Positions 11,973 through 24,689 of a DNA stretch of 64,000 bases are shown here, piece by piece. How positions within the stretch are numbered: the first letter of the stretch is position 1; each line of letters opens with the position of its first letter. Made by a program: the position numbers and the translations under genes. The notes beneath the pieces are model-generated. The model saw nothing but the letters and a program-made list of their open reading frames with translations, did not search any database and was not told the DNA's origin. Origin of the DNA: Oryza sativa Japonica Group. Lineage: Eukaryota; Streptophyta; Magnoliopsida; Poales; Poaceae. The stretch covers positions 34,383,501-34,447,500 of the forward strand of contig NC_089035.1 of assembly GCF_034140825.1 (NCBI RefSeq), given 5' to 3'.

Positions 11973-12799
11973 TGTTGGAATTAATAGATGGGCTAAGGTC
12001 CATTCGAAGATTAATTCTTTGGAAAATCACAAAATCTCACCTCATGGGATGGCATGTATATAGAGTTTAGTATCACCTTGCTTATTCTAGGAGAGGGGGA
12101 CCTCCTTAAAAGGGAGGATGCCCTCCTAGCCACTTGAAGTATGTGTGGTGGAGAGAAGGGGAACACGGTCGCTCGCCTCGCCTGGCAGGTGCGCGTGCAT
12201 GACGTACGTGTCGAATGGTCCGTAAAATTGGCTCCTCACCCTTGCGCAGATGCAGCCTCCTTTTACAGTTTTGTTTTGCTGCAGGAAAATTCGGATTTGT
12301 TTTGTTTTGGAAACATTCCGAAAAATCCGGTGCGTGAAAACGGCGTGGAGTCCGGATAAGTTACGCGCGACTTATCCGGTTCGGTTACGCGGAGTGGAGA
12401 TCGTGCGGGCGCCCTGATCAAGCGACCTATCTCTATATAAACCGAGCCGCCGCCTTCACGCAAAACACACGAAATCAATCTAGGGTTTGCCTCCTCCTCT
12501 GTGTTGCGCCGTCGCTCGTAGACTACTCCATCCCGCTCGCCGACGTGCACCTGAGATCGGGAGAGCAGGTCTCCGGAACATCTGCCTTCGACGTCCTGAA
12601 CCGGGAGAAGGCGGCAATAAGGTTTTTGGGACCGCCACCTCGGTACGTCTTCGACATGTTGCGCATATTTGATCTGTTCATGTTTTACTGCTTAGTTTAC
12701 ATGTGTAGATCTAATGATGCGTTAATGCTAGTATACATATGTAATGTCATGATTTATTTATAGAATATATTAAATCATTATATGTCTATATTCTCAACA
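11973..12799 (+). mobile_element. Solo LTR, probably Ty1-copia-like (fossil)
   Basis: The 827-bp unit begins TGTTGGAATTAA and ends CTCAACA, giving inverted tips TGTTG/CAACA. It is flanked by GGACA and GGACC, a 5-bp target duplication with one difference. A TATA box (TATATAA, about 12434-12440) lies in the expected place for an LTR promoter. No internal retroelement genes are present next to it, so it looks like a recombined solo LTR of moderate age. The copia assignment rests on the TGTTGGAATT start and is tentative. Confidence 0.7.
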
Positions 12800-12804
12800 G
12801 GACC

Positions 12805-15800
12805 TACCGGACTCTGACGCGCACGCTACCCCAGGCACACGTCCCATCGCTGCAGCCCGCGTCCAGACGAGAGCTGTATGGCTCGGCCGACGCCGACGCC
12901 GACGCTCGCCCGACCCACACCGCGCGATTCGATTCGCACGCCCACGCCCACGCACTTCCCGCCGCTCGCGGGTAGACAACCAGTATCCCCTACCGCTCTC
13001 TACTCTCTAGTCTCTCCTTTAAACTTCCTGGTGCTGCGGCGCCTTCTGTTTATGCGGACACGGCCAAAGGCAGGGCGGTGTGTCCAGAGCAAAGGGCCGC
13101 ACGGTGGGTGGCAGGTTGGCAGGCGCCGCTGGGCACAGAATGCAGCACAAAGGCTTTATTAACGGTGTGGGGACTGGGGATTGGCTGAGGACGGCGAGGG
13201 GAGCGGGAGTGGCGCAGCGACGCGGCGGAGTGGCAGGGCCCGTGGTCAGATGACATCACCGCGCGCGCGATGGGTCACGTGAGGGCGGTGTAGTTGGCCT
13301 GTGGGTTATGGCCTGGATCAGTCTGTACCAGCGGCGCCGGGCACGTTGGGTGACGGCCGAAACTGTACGGATAGCGCAAAATGTGGGGATCCGGACGGCA
13401 TCGTCCTTGACGGCACCTCATCCTTGGTGGGTTCCAAAATCCACCGGGTGTATAATATTAAATCTTTAGTTTTCCTCGGCCACTATCGACAGTAAATCGG
13501 TCCCTGAGAGGCCTCCGATCTGCTACAGTATAACAGTGCCCTTTCCCCACATCAGCTGTCCGATCCGGCAGTCACGGCACATCACAACCGTCCACCTCCC
13601 CATCACCTCCCCCAATTCCCAGTCGGTCGTGCCCTAATCCCTCATTTCCTCTCCCCTTCCTACGCGCCGCCGCCGCCGCCACCGCGACTCCTCGCATTCG
13701 TCCCCACCACATCCGAGCCAGCGGCCGCCCGCCCGCCGTCGCTACCTCCTCCTCGAGCCAGCGGCCGGCACCACCACCTTCCCACGGAGCCAGCGACCGG
13801 CGCTATGTTCTCACGGAGCCGGGCGCGGTGCCATCTTCTCGCGGAGTCACTGGCCCGCACCGCCGCTACCTTCTTCTCCTCATAGAGCCAGGGATGTCGA
13901 CACCATCGCCGTCTGTGTCCGCTTCTTCGCACAGCTACGCCAGCTTGCGGCCACTACTACACCAGGGTCTGACTTGCTCTTCTTGTGCATGCTTGCTTCT
14001 ATATACCTTCTACATTGATCAATTCGGGTAACTTATGTTGCAAATATGTGGTTAAGATTTGGGTGTGGGTGGAGCAAGTGTGCCAGCCACTGCACCGCCG
14101 TCCACTCCCATGAGAAAGTCAGCTCCATCAAGATGAACGAACATCCAGCCACTTGCGCGCTCCTCCATTTGCTGCCGTATGAGGATGAGGCAGGCAGCTC
14201 CAGTTAGGTCACTACTCTGCTGAAAAAAGAAAACTGAGTCCTGGTACCGAATCTAGCATTTGCTTCTTTTCCTTTCAGATCTGGATTTTAATTCACTGGT
14301 CTGCCTTTTGTTATTTTTAATTATTTTGTTCTATTGATTAGTCTCATCAATCTTTACTCTACAAATGATGATTTACATGGTCATTATTCCATCCAGAAGA
14401 AATGCACAGACTGTTTTACAAGGCAAACATATTGAAGGGTTGTTCTATCTCGACCAAAGTTTCTCAGATTATTTTGCCTGCTGCTGCATTGTAATACTCA
14501 TAAGCTATATTACCATCATCGAATCCTCATCCGGATACGCAGCTGTGTTTTTGTTGTATAGTGTCCAATGAATCTCTGAGCAACCCTGTTATACTGGAAT
14601 AAAATTAAGGTACACAACTTTGTTATTGTTTCGTTAAATACTTGCAGATTTCAGAGTTCATCACAAGCTTTCATTTCTTTACTATATATAATCTTGCAGT
14701 TGCAGACAGGACACATGACTTTGATCATGGTTTAGCATCAGCTGTCTGGGAATCTTTGAAATTCCTAAAGCTAAATATATAGGACACTCGTGTCCTATAT
14801 ATGCTAGCAGTTGAAATGCTTCACAAACATAGTCTACAAGTATCTGTTGTTGATTAGCGCAGTGAATATTGTCGTAGCCACAAAACTGCACAACGATTTT
14901 ACTTGGTTTTAGTTTTCTTATTGCTTTTGCTTATATAAGAGTTACGCCATATTACAAATAGTAACTGTTAGCTTTAAATCTTTTTGTTTACCTAATGATT
15001 CAACTGGAGGAAAAGTTCAAGCTAGCTACTGCAGATAATCAGTTTTGCTTTAATTACCTTGATCAGTCTGTAAGTGATAATCAGTTTTGCTTTGGTTATG
15101 TTTAATGCCTTCATTATTAACTTTGGTTGGAAGTTCAAGCGTCAGTTAAAGTTTCATCTGTTGGTTTATTCACATTATCATGCCATATAATCCTGTGACA
15201 AGGCTTACATTTCTGAAGCTTTGTCCTAACATATCTGCAATTCTGTATGGGTGCCGTGTTGTTCAAGAGATGCGTTCTTTTCTACCTTAGTACCAACAGA
15301 CTTCCGCTTCATGGTTCACTTCACAAATCTTTCTCCACATGTTGTTTATTTATCTTAAACGAGCAGGATGGAATGCTTCATAGGCTGCTTCAAGGAATGG
15401 GACGTAAAAAATGTGACCAGCAATCCTATAGTTCTGGTTCTACATATATGTGATCACTGTAAATACACAGCTAACTTGCTTCATGTTGCTCACTGATATT
15501 TGTTTTTCTGGTCACTTATGGATGCTTATATTATTTGTTTCTCACTGGTATATCTTTCAGGATAGTTCATTTTATAATAATTTGTCATTCAAATTTTATT
15601 TCATACAGATAGGCAAGCCCTCTATTTTCCAGATTGATAGGGGGGGGGGGAACATCGAAAAGATATGCACCTCTTCCTTCTTTGTACAGCTGAAGTGGTG
15701 CCTTATGACAGCTCATGTTAGCACACCAACCATACGCAATTTCATCTAATGAACACACAATTGTTCATACTTTGCTATATAGTGGACAGTTACACCTCAA

Positions 15801-17540
15801 ATCCCTCCTAGAATAAATCGAATGAAACAGCAACATACCAGTCTGTACTATGACATACAAAACTATCTGCAGTATGGCCCTTTAGGTCTGTATAGCTCTG
15901 TCATTATTGTAAACTATGCATTTTGTACATGTGCTTAAGATTACTAGCTACCTATTCATGTTTTCATGCTATATTATGGTATGACATGTAGATTCATTGT
16001 ACAAATACCACACTAAAACCTTTTTTTCCCTCCCGAACAGATGGTCAGGTACGTCGTGAACGGCAGTTTATTTCCAAACTAAAATCATGTTTTTTCAGGT
16101 TCAACGGAAAAAAAAGCATGTTTCTGGAAATTCACTTTATTTGATTATCAACACCCTTTCACACTGTTAAATTGTTTGATTCCTATCATGGATATAGTAT
16201 CAATACATATACTCTGTATTATTATAGCACGTGTATTACTAGCACTGAGTTTCTATTATTATTTCACAATTCCTATTATCTTCTTTGTTCTAATGATTTC
16301 TATTATTCACCATGCCATTTTAAAATTATTACACCATGTATTCCATGCTATCGAACTTATTAAATTACATGTCCTTTTGCAGAAGAATTTGACATTGGCA
16401 TTGTGCCAGGCTCTGTTGCTGCTATCCAACCTCCACATAAACATTGTGCCTTATTTTGGTGATATGGGTGCTTTAGGTATAGACCTCTGTCGTCGCTCGC
16501 GCCTGCGCTGGCCTCACGGTGACGGCCTCCATGCCTCCGGCCTCGCTGACGGCCGCGACGTGCAGCCGCCGTGCTGGCCTCACGCCGTCCTCCTCCTCCG
16601 CCACCGGCCACGGGAGCGCCTCCACCATGCCGCCGTCGGAGTCGCCCACTCGCCGTGGGCTTCGTCGCCGCCCGCACCCGATCTGGCCACGGGAGGGCCA
16701 GATCTGCCGCACACCACTCCGGCCGCCTGCTCCCGCGTCCGACGCGCGCCGCTCGGCCTCCTCCGCGCCCCGTCGCGCCGCCACGAACGGCTGTGACCGC
16801 CGTCCGGCCGCGCCAACCTGTGCCCCGCCGTGCCAGCCACGGTCCCCGCCAGATCCGGCGTGAGAGCGACGGACCCCGACGCCCCTGATGATGTATTCAA
16901 TCTATTGACGGTTCCATTCTCGACGAAACAAGTAACCAAATAGTACTCATATTACTCTTCTTCCAATTTGTTTTACATTCCGAAAACTAGTAATTAATCG
17001 GGATGAAATCAAACAATGGCTTGGATTTGGAATCAACTTCTTGAGGGCGTCATCCGATAAGACTGGCCTTGCCTTCATACTTGTAGGTGTCTTTTTAATA
17101 ATGGAAAATTTTTCCGTTTTGGCACCTGCTGAAACATTATTCTTCTTCGTCCCACCATCAAAATTTTTCATCGTCTTTTCCGGTGCTACTATCACGAGGA
17201 TGAGGGTGTCAACGCCAGAATCATTGATGCCAAGACGTTGTATCCTATTTGGACGAAAAAAAATATCTATTTGTATGATAAGTTATTTCAGATATTTACT
17301 TACAAAATAAGTTTTTTTTATAAAATCTAAAATATAGAAAACTAGTGCTTGACACCACAGTAGAGGCGTACTCGACTACAACCGGACCGCACGCACCCAT
17401 GCTGAGACGAGGGCGCCACGAGGATGAGGTTGTACTTCATTTGCTAGTCGCATTCGATCCAATCCTCCGTTATTATCGCTTGCACATGGACATGAGAGCA
17501 GCTCTAGTGTTGGATCGACTATTGCAGTCTACGGAAGACG
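12805..17540. other. Long tract with GC-rich head and intron-like body, no gene identified
   Basis: About 12805-13990 is GC-rich with several overlapping frames on both strands. About 14000-16450 is AT-rich with many pyrimidine-AG words, like introns. About 16490-16870 is a GC-rich block resembling 46840-47240. No frame continues between these parts and no family motif was recognised. The overall shape is like that of 5300-9244. A run of G (about 15641-15651) is present. Confidence 0.35.
16490..16870. repeat. GC-rich dispersed repeat, copy 1
   Basis: Shares ordered words with 46840-47240, among them GGGAGGGCCAG(A/G)TCTGCCGCAC, GCGCGCCGCTC(G/A)GCCTCCTC and TCCTCCGCCACC. The copies are diverged but collinear over about 350 bp. 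The nature of the repeat (transposon interior or gene fragment) is not known. Confidence 0.6.
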
Positions 17541-17663
17541 AATAAATTAATGTTTGGTTTGATAAGTCTATTAACTGTACGCACGTTGCGAGCGTATGTG
17601 TTTGTACTATGTTTTAAAAAAAACTAATCATGGGGACCATGTTAAAAAAAACCCAATCATTTA

Positions 17664-17823
17664 GGCTGTGTTTAGTTTGTAAAATTAGGGAGAAGTTTAG
17701 GAAAAGTTGGTAGTTTGAAAAAAAAAGTTGGGAGTTTATGTGAGTAGGAAAGTTTTGAATGTGATGTGATGTGATGAAAAGTTGGGAGTTTTGGGGGAAA
17801 TTTGGTGTGAACTAAACATGTCC
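17664..17823. mobile_element. Tourist-like MITE
   Basis: A TTA target duplication flanks it (17661-17663 and 17824-17826). The ends GGCTGTGTTTAGTT and AACTAAACATGTCC are inverted at 11 of 14 positions. The internal text (AAAGTTGGGAGTTT, GTGATGTGATG) is that of a very common rice Tourist-type family. Confidence 0.85.
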
Positions 17824-18352
17824 TTAGTTTTGCTCTACTTGCATGTACCAACAGCTACAGGGCAACAAACAATTCTTTACTCGGTTGGTTCGACCATAAT
17901 TTAGATTCCATTTTTTTCCTCTGACGTACTACTGCTACAGTGTAGTATGGTTCATTTTTATGCACTAAAATCGATTTAGGAGCTGCTCTGAGTATCCTGC
18001 ACATCATGTGCATGCGCCAAAACTTTAGCTACACCATTATAGAAGCGATTCCAGGCTTATGATGCTCAATCCATTATGGTGAATTTTCTAATTCCCAGTA
18101 GTTTGCAATGACCACGAGTGGAATAGCGGATAGTGCGGTATCTCAGCATCCCATCCAGCAGACACTCCTGCATTTGGCTTTATGTCACACTTGTCTCAAA
18201 ATCTCAAATACTCCTACACATTGTGCTCCTTATCATCACTCGCTTAGTGTGAACTTTTCGGTTTGTCCCACACCTTAGCGCTAGGTTCCCCTTCCAGCGA
18301 CTGCGACAAGTCCGCCAATGCATTCATTGCCCTGCGGCAGCGGTAAACAACA

Positions 18353-18371
18353 GAGAGAGAGAGAGAGAGAT
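18353..18371. repeat. (GA)n microsatellite
   Basis: About nine GA units in otherwise plain intergenic DNA. Confidence 0.9.
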
Positions 18372-18474
18372 TATTAATTGACGAATCAGAAGGTCTGCAA
18401 CCTTAAGATACGGTAGGCGCAGATTAAGGCTATTCCCAACCTAATAAATAATAAATAGGATGATGTTAATAGTA

Positions 18475-18737
18475 ATCCCTCTGTATTTTATTTTAATGTA
18501 TGATGTATTTTATTTTAATGTATGATGCTGTTGAATTTTTAACCAACGTTTGACCATTCGCTTTATTCAAATTTTTTTTGCAAATATAAAAATATTTATA
18601 TCATGTTTAAAAAACATTTAATGATGAATCAAGTCATAATAAAATAAATGATAATTACATAATTTTTTTTAAATAAGACGAATGGTCAAACGTTGGATTA
18701 AAAGTCAATGGCGTCATACATTAAAATATGGAGGAAG
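18475..18737. mobile_element. Stowaway-like MITE
   Basis: Begins ATCCCTCTGTATTTTATTTT and ends AAATATGGAGGAAG, flanked by TA. Inner CAACGTTTGACCATTCG pairs with CGAATGGTCAAACGTTG. Near its 5' end a 22-bp segment (starting GTATTTTATTTTAATG) is directly duplicated. It belongs to the same family as 43352-43561. Confidence 0.75.
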
Positions 18738-19029
18738 TATTAAATAAGCTGCCACCTATAATAAAAAATGATGTGGCAAGTGAATAAATGAAGAAACAAA
18801 AGGAAATCATGTCTTACATGAGACATTGTTTCTACACAATATCCAAAATATCATGTGAGATAAGTAGCATTAAATTTCAGTATAGAATAGTGGTGTTTAC
18901 ATTGGAAAATTAGTGTCTATTACTAGTTCCTTTATGATAGTACTAGTTTCTTGATGATGTGGAGTTTATGTAAACTATATCTAGTGTCTTGGGTTGGGAA
19001 TGACCTACAGTGCTCATACAATCAACGCT

Positions 19030-20174
19030 CACTGGTGAAGAAACCATCTTTGGTCGGTCTGGCAAAATCAACAATAGTCCCGGTTCCAAAAAGAACCGGG
19101 ACTAAATATTGTTTTTACTCCCGGTTATAAAAATTTTGATCTTTAGTCCGGGTTGGTGTCATCTTTAGTCCCGGTTCATAGCTTGTCAGAGGTATGTCAG
19201 GGGGCCGAGGATCTTTAGTCCCGGTTGATACTACCAACTAGGACTAAAGATTACAACTTTAGTCCCGGTTGATAACACTAACCGGGACTAAAGATCCCGG
19301 TTGAAAACTCCAACCGGGAGTAAATATTTCTCTCCCACATCTAATCGGTTAAGTCTCAGACCCCTCCTCATCAGATCCTCCTCCTCCTTAGATCTAGCTC
19401 CTTCCTCTCCTCCCCTTCCTCCTCTTTCTCCTCCCCCCTCCTCCCCTTCCTCCTCCTCCCCTCTCCTCCTCACATCCGACGGCTAGAGAACTGGCGGGCG
19501 GCGGGCGGCGAGGCCGCTCGCGACGCGGCAGGCGGCAGGGCAGCGCGTGGCGGCGGGTGGCGCTGCCGGCGGGGCAGCGCGCGCGGCAGCGGCCGACACT
19601 GCCGGCGGAGAAGCGCGCGCGGCCATGGCAAGCGGCGGCGTTGGTTCTCTTCGTTTTTTTTAATAATTTGTGATTTGAGAGATGTATAATTTCTTTTATT
19701 ACAAATTTTTGATTCATTGCATCGTTCTGAGATGTATAATCGATCTATGATGCATTTGATTTGTGTGTAATTTGTTTAAGATTTGTGATGGTTTGTAAGA
19801 TTTAGGATTTGTATTTGTGATGTGAATAATTTAGGATGTTACATTGATTTGGGGATTTGGGTATATGAATGGCACTCATATTTGGGGATTTGGAGATTTG
19901 GTGTTTGATTTGGGTATATACATCCAACTCGATTTGGGAGAAAATAAAAAGAAAATGGACCAACAGCGACTGCCCCTATCGTTTCTTTAGTCCCACTCAA
20001 GAGAGGGATCTTTAGTCCCGGGTCCCGGTTGGTACTAAAGATCGATCTTTACTCCCGGTTATTTCATCCGGGATTAAAGATAGCGATCTTTAGTCCTGAA
20101 TTGGTGGTCTCGGTTTGAAAACCGGAACTATAGGGGGTTACGAACCGGGACTAAAAAGCACTTCTCCACCAGTG
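19030..20174. mobile_element. Non-autonomous CACTA-type element
   Basis: The ends CACTGGTGAAG and CTTCTCCACCAGTG are inverted. The flanks GCT and ACT fit a diverged 3-bp duplication. Both subterminal zones carry many copies, in both directions, of the word TTTAGTCCCGGTT (for example near 19076, 19168, 19211, 19258, 20010), as CACTA subterminal repeats do. The middle (about 19480-19640) is a GC-rich block of unknown origin. No transposase is visible. Confidence 0.8.
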
Positions 20175-20208
20175 ACTGGCTTCTTGGCTTCTTTTTAGAG
20201 GTGTTCTC

Positions 20209-20512
20209 GCTCCATTAAAAAAAAACTTAACCTAGCAGTGGGGGTGGTAATGATGGACCCAACATTTTACACTCGAAAATTTAAGGGCTGGGTTCAAAAT
20301 GGTTTGGACTTGCTTTTTATACATCTTTTGCCTAAAAATATTTGATGGTTAAGTAGGGTCATGAAAGAGCATATATATGGAGCTTGACCCATTACCATCC
20401 CTGTCTCGGATGGGTCCCCTCCTATTACAACGAATCCGCATAATCCTTTATCCAAATTCGTTGTACTAGTAGTGTCACATCCCCTTTTAGATTAATTTTT
20501 TTTATGAAGGGA
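20209..20512. mobile_element. Stowaway-like MITE interrupted by a hAT-like MITE
   Basis: The outer ends (GCTCCATTAAAAAAAAACTT and TTTTTTTATGAAGGGAG) resemble other Stowaway-type elements here. Inside, about 20236-20403 starts CAGTGGGGGTGGTAATG and ends CATTACCATCCCTG, an imperfect inverted pair of hAT style. I found no clear 8-bp duplication, so the inner call is tentative. Confidence 0.4.
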
Positions 20513-21309
20513 GTTCTTAATTGCATTCTGTGTTGTTGGTTTCTGATCTTGTTCACTCTCCGGATTGTACTCCAAGGCGTTGTTCTAATACTTCTGGGAG
20601 CAATAAGTACAGTTTTATTCTACAAGACCAGACACGATCGTACTACAATTGAGGATATCCTATCTTAGTATAAAATTGATACTCGGCCACTAACTTCTAA
20701 ATTTCAGTATGTAATTGTGTCACATCATGCACTAGTTTTATTTTAAATATCATGCAAAGATAACATAATATTTATAATTTTGTCGTATTCTTAGAACTCA
20801 ATATACAAACAATATAAAATCATTATCTCCACATAATTTTCACATTAATTAAACACATACATCCACCATTTCTATAATGTATAGCATACATTCATTCACA
20901 TATCTCACAGCAAAGCGAGAGGTATCAACTACTCCATCCGTCTAAAAAAACTTAACCTCGTACTACGACATGACACATCATTGTACAACGAATCTGGACA
21001 TACGTTGTACTAGAAATGTATCACATCTTATTACTACGTGTGACCCTGCAATTGAAAGATGTGGTGAGTTATAGCTGTATCAATGAACCAAATGATTGTC
21101 TAAAAAGTTATGGTATAGCTAATCTTAGACGTGGCAAGTTGGATATGGAAACCAAACAGTACGTCCCTAAATCCGTCCAAAAACCTAGATCATCGTCTAC
21201 GTCGTGAGCATACGTTGTCCTTTGTTGCCTTTCTTCACTCTTCAATAGTTCAGTTCAGTGAAGCACACCATCCAGCGTCGGACTACGAACTTACGAAGCG
21301 GAGGAGCAC
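20513..21309. other. Intergenic DNA, no gene seen
   Basis: AT-rich. A partial Stowaway-like piece lies at about 20934-21034 (CTACTCCATCCGTCTAAAAA...). Nothing else is recognisable. Confidence 0.5.
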
Positions 21310-21312
21310 TAA

Positions 21313-22115
21313 GGCCCTATTGGCCTAGACTTACAAGTCAGTTTATTGGCTTATATGATTTATAAGCCGGTGGATTTAATGTTCTAAGTTAACTTAGTGG
21401 TTGATTCATATATCTACCCCACATAAGCCAAAAAAAGCTTCTTCATCTTAACTTTTGACTTAATAGTGTTAGAGCAGTGGCATAGCTAGCTTATAGTCCA
21501 TATGGGCACAGGACTACCCTATATTTTAGCCTAGAGACCTTAATCCCTACTATCAAAATTTATGATCATTTGCAAAACGAACTATACATACTAATATATC
21601 ATGCTTTTTAAACTTGTTAGTTAGCCTGACAACTCTAGAGTGTTAAGTATTTATTATTGCATTTTTGTCAAGTTTTGTCAACTCGTTACTTTTGTGTTTG
21701 TTTATACGATTAGATTGGAGCTAGCTGTCTTTTTTTTTTATCATGGTGTCTTATGTTACGATGATTTATTTGAATTAGGTGGTCTTTAACAATTTTGTAA
21801 ATGCATATTATATTGTATGGTGATATTAAAAATTGTAGCATAAGTAGGCTCGACAAGGACAAATTTTGTAAATTTCGTAGTATATAATTTGTTTTTGCAT
21901 CATTATATTTGCTATCTACAGGGTACTTGGCCACACCTAAATTTTTTTCATCCTCCATCATGGAAAATAGGACTACCCAACGAAAAATTCCTTGCTACGC
22001 CACTGTGTTAGAGTGGCTAATAGCTTTAAAAAAGCCAAACGGAAAAGCTACTTATTTGTTTAGGATTAGACTTTTCGACTTATAAGTTGGCTTATAAGCC
22101 TTAACAAAGAGGGCC
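21313..22115. mobile_element. Tourist-like element carrying a nested hAT MITE
   Basis: TAA flanks both ends (21310-21312 and 22116-22118). The termini GGCCCTATTGG and CAAAGAGGGCC are inverted, and TTATAAGC words repeat near both ends. It is interrupted by the hAT-type element at 21475-22005. Confidence 0.75.
21475..22005. mobile_element. hAT-type MITE nested in the Tourist-like element
   Basis: A perfect 8-bp duplication TGTTAGAG flanks it (21467-21474 and 22006-22013). The ends CAGTGGCATAGCTAG and CTTGCTACGCCACTG are inverted with two differences. The 8-bp duplication and CAGTGGC start mark it as hAT. It inserted after the outer element was in place. Confidence 0.9.
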
Positions 22116-22117
22116 TA

Positions 22118-22371
22118 AGACTGTCTTCGGTTAGTGGGGCTTCCCGCACGGAAAACGGAGCGGTCCATTAGTACGTGATTAATTAAGTATTAGCTAATTT
22201 TTTTTTTCAAAAATGGATTAATTTAAATTTTTTAAGCAACTTTCGTTTAGAAACTTTTTGCAAAAACACACCATTTAGCAGTTTGAAAAGCGTGCACGTG
22301 AAAAACGAGGGAGATGGGTCGAAAAAATTAGTTCTGCATTTTTTCCAACATCAAGCAAATAATGCAGTCTT
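22118..22371. mobile_element. MITE-like element
   Basis: The ends AAGACTG and CAGTCTT are inverted. Internal text (GTGATTAATTAAGTATTAG, TTTAGCAGTTTGAAAAGCG, GTGAAAAACGAGG) matches the inner element at 3849-4077. It directly adjoins the Tourist-like element, and its own target duplication is not clear. Confidence 0.5.
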
Positions 22372-22500
22372 AGAGAGCGTGGAGGCCCTCAACGTTGCGC
22401 AGGAGAAAAAGAGCAAGGAAAAAGTACACGGAAGGTCGCTCAACTTGTCATCGAGTTACAAAATCGTCCCCTAACCGTAAAATTGGATACAACGCATCCC

Positions 22501-24010
22501 TGGTAACAACCAAATTTGGTAATATCAGCATTGGAAAAGAGAATTAGATCGAAGTGGAGTCGAAGGCGGAGATCGATTCGAGAACAGAGCAAGAATCGGC
22601 TGGAGTTCGGATCAGCTACGATTGGATTGGCTAAATCCAAGTCAGACTGGGTTAAGTGATATAGCCGATTCCGGCAATACGACTTGGTGTACGACATCGG
22701 GTTGAATTGATGTGTTTCAAGATAATTGCCATGCATGGATAGAGTCCTGAGAAGATAATTGTACCTATTAATTAGGACATTTTATGTAATTTCCTTAGAG
22801 ATATGTTTGGGCAAAAGTCCGCCGCAAAGACTTATGGTATCTTAGAGTTTGTTAGAGATAAGAGTCGTGTCCGATATGGACATAGTTTGTAATTTTCGGG
22901 TATAAATAGACCCCGAACCCCATGTAATCAATTAACACACACGTTCAATACAATTTCGGCGCATCGCCACCCTTTTGCTTTTGTTTTATTTCGACGAGTT
23001 CTTACTCTCGGGTTGAGCTGCATCGGTTTCGATCTTCAACGAGAGGTAAAACTTGTTATGACGGCTTGCGTTCTCGGGATTAGTGCTTCCATCTTTATGA
23101 TACTCTAATCTTGTTTATGTAATTCGTCGAGCTATCATATATCTTACATAATCTCTAGCAATATCGCCATCTAACCCACAATCGGCTAACATCTGTTAAT
23201 AGAAGGCAGCCGATTAGGTTAGATATCGATGTTGGTTTAGATTATATAAGATATCTACCACTCTATGAAACTTCCAGCGGCTTGATTGTCTAGATATTGT
23301 TCTTGTTTTCATACTTAATGCTGCATCAGTTGAGTTTGATCTATTAAGTCGTGTTTAGAATATCAATCTCTAGCCTGCTTTCTGGTTGCCGATTAAGGTA
23401 GCATCGGAGTTTCAGCCGATCTTATCTGATTTAACTATATTTTCTCTATATGCTTCGTTGACACGTTAGATCTGCCCTTTATGTCAAGATATTGGTACAT
23501 CTAAGTATATTAAGCTTTTGTTTAGTATATTCTGCTTGTTTTAACATCTTAACATAGAGTCATATCGGAGTATTAGCCGATACATGCTAGATCTATCTGA
23601 TCGTCTATGCTATGAACATATATAGTCCTGTTATTAATATATATTTCGATATAAGTAATTTATACTGTCTTGGCATGGCGACCGATCTATCCCAATCACT
23701 TGATTTAAGTATATATCGATATAAGAATTATATGCTGTTAATATCTACAGCCGATCGAATAGATTTGGTTCTTTATTATCTATTTGCAATTGCCGATCGA
23801 TTTACATATGACATCGGCTCAGAGATATATGATATGTCATCGGCACCTAGCCGATCGGCTATCGTTTATAGGTTTAACCGCGGTTTATTTGTCTCTATTT
23901 CTTGTTGATTGCAGGATCAAATCAACTGGCACGCTAACACACCCGAAGGCGAGCTTTAGACCTGCACTGGAGTTAAGCAGATCTCCCAGGCCTCGTGTTT
24001 TTCGTCAACA
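22501..24010 (+). mobile_element. Solo LTR (probable Ty3-gypsy type, fossil) inside a MULE TIR
   Basis: The 1510-bp unit begins TGGTAACAACC and ends TTCGTCAACA. A perfect 5-bp target duplication ATCCC (22496-22500 and 24011-24015) flanks it. A TATA box (TATAAATA, about 22901-22908) precedes a plausible transcript start. The word GCCGAT/ATCGGC recurs many times. No internal region is present, so it is a solo LTR. The intact duplication suggests it is younger than the MULE, whose own 9-bp duplication has drifted. Superfamily is inferred from size only. Confidence 0.8.
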
Positions 24011-24689
24011 ATCCCCCAACTTACAAAACCAGTGCAAACAAGTGCAATCAGCGTGGGACTCACGTGGACCCCGCATGTCAGCTTGTCCACGTCAGGAGGG
24101 TCTTTTTTTCCCCTCGTCTCTCCCCTCCTCCTCCTCTCTCACTCTTCTTTCTGGGCAGGGCAGCCGGCGGCGGGGAGGAGGTCGCCGGGGCGAGGAGGTT
24201 CGACGGGCGGCCGGCGATGCGGCGGCGACGGCGACGGCGGCGCCGCGCCGCCGTAGTAGGAGCCGGGGAGCGGTGGCGGCGTGCAGCGCCGGAGCCGCGG
24301 CGGGGCGTCGGGGATGCGGCTCGGCGTCGTCGTCGGACGGGAAAGGGATGTGCCCACCACCACCATCAGAGTAGCCCTCGTCGTCGTTGTCGTCCGAGGG
24401 AAAATGTGTGTGGCAGTCGCCGCCGTCGTCGTCAACCTGTTTGATGGCCGCCGCGTCGACGGGGAGAGGAACCACGGCGGCGGGGAGCGAGTGGACCCCC
24501 TTCCTTAGGTTGGGGAGGCCCAGCGGTGCAGCGGGGTCGGACGACGGCAGCGCCTAGACGTCGCGGAGGAAGTCGTGCAGCGCTGCGGCGGCATCGCGCA
24601 GCGAGGAGGAAAAAGTACAGCCTGCGCCCGCGCGCCGCTCCTTCCCCCGCCACGGGCAGGCAGAGCAGTGCAAAATTCCAATAGAAGAA

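Noticed and set aside
23612-24374. Open frames near the right end of the LTR
   Set aside because: They cross the LTR-MULE junction and have no retroelement or host motif.
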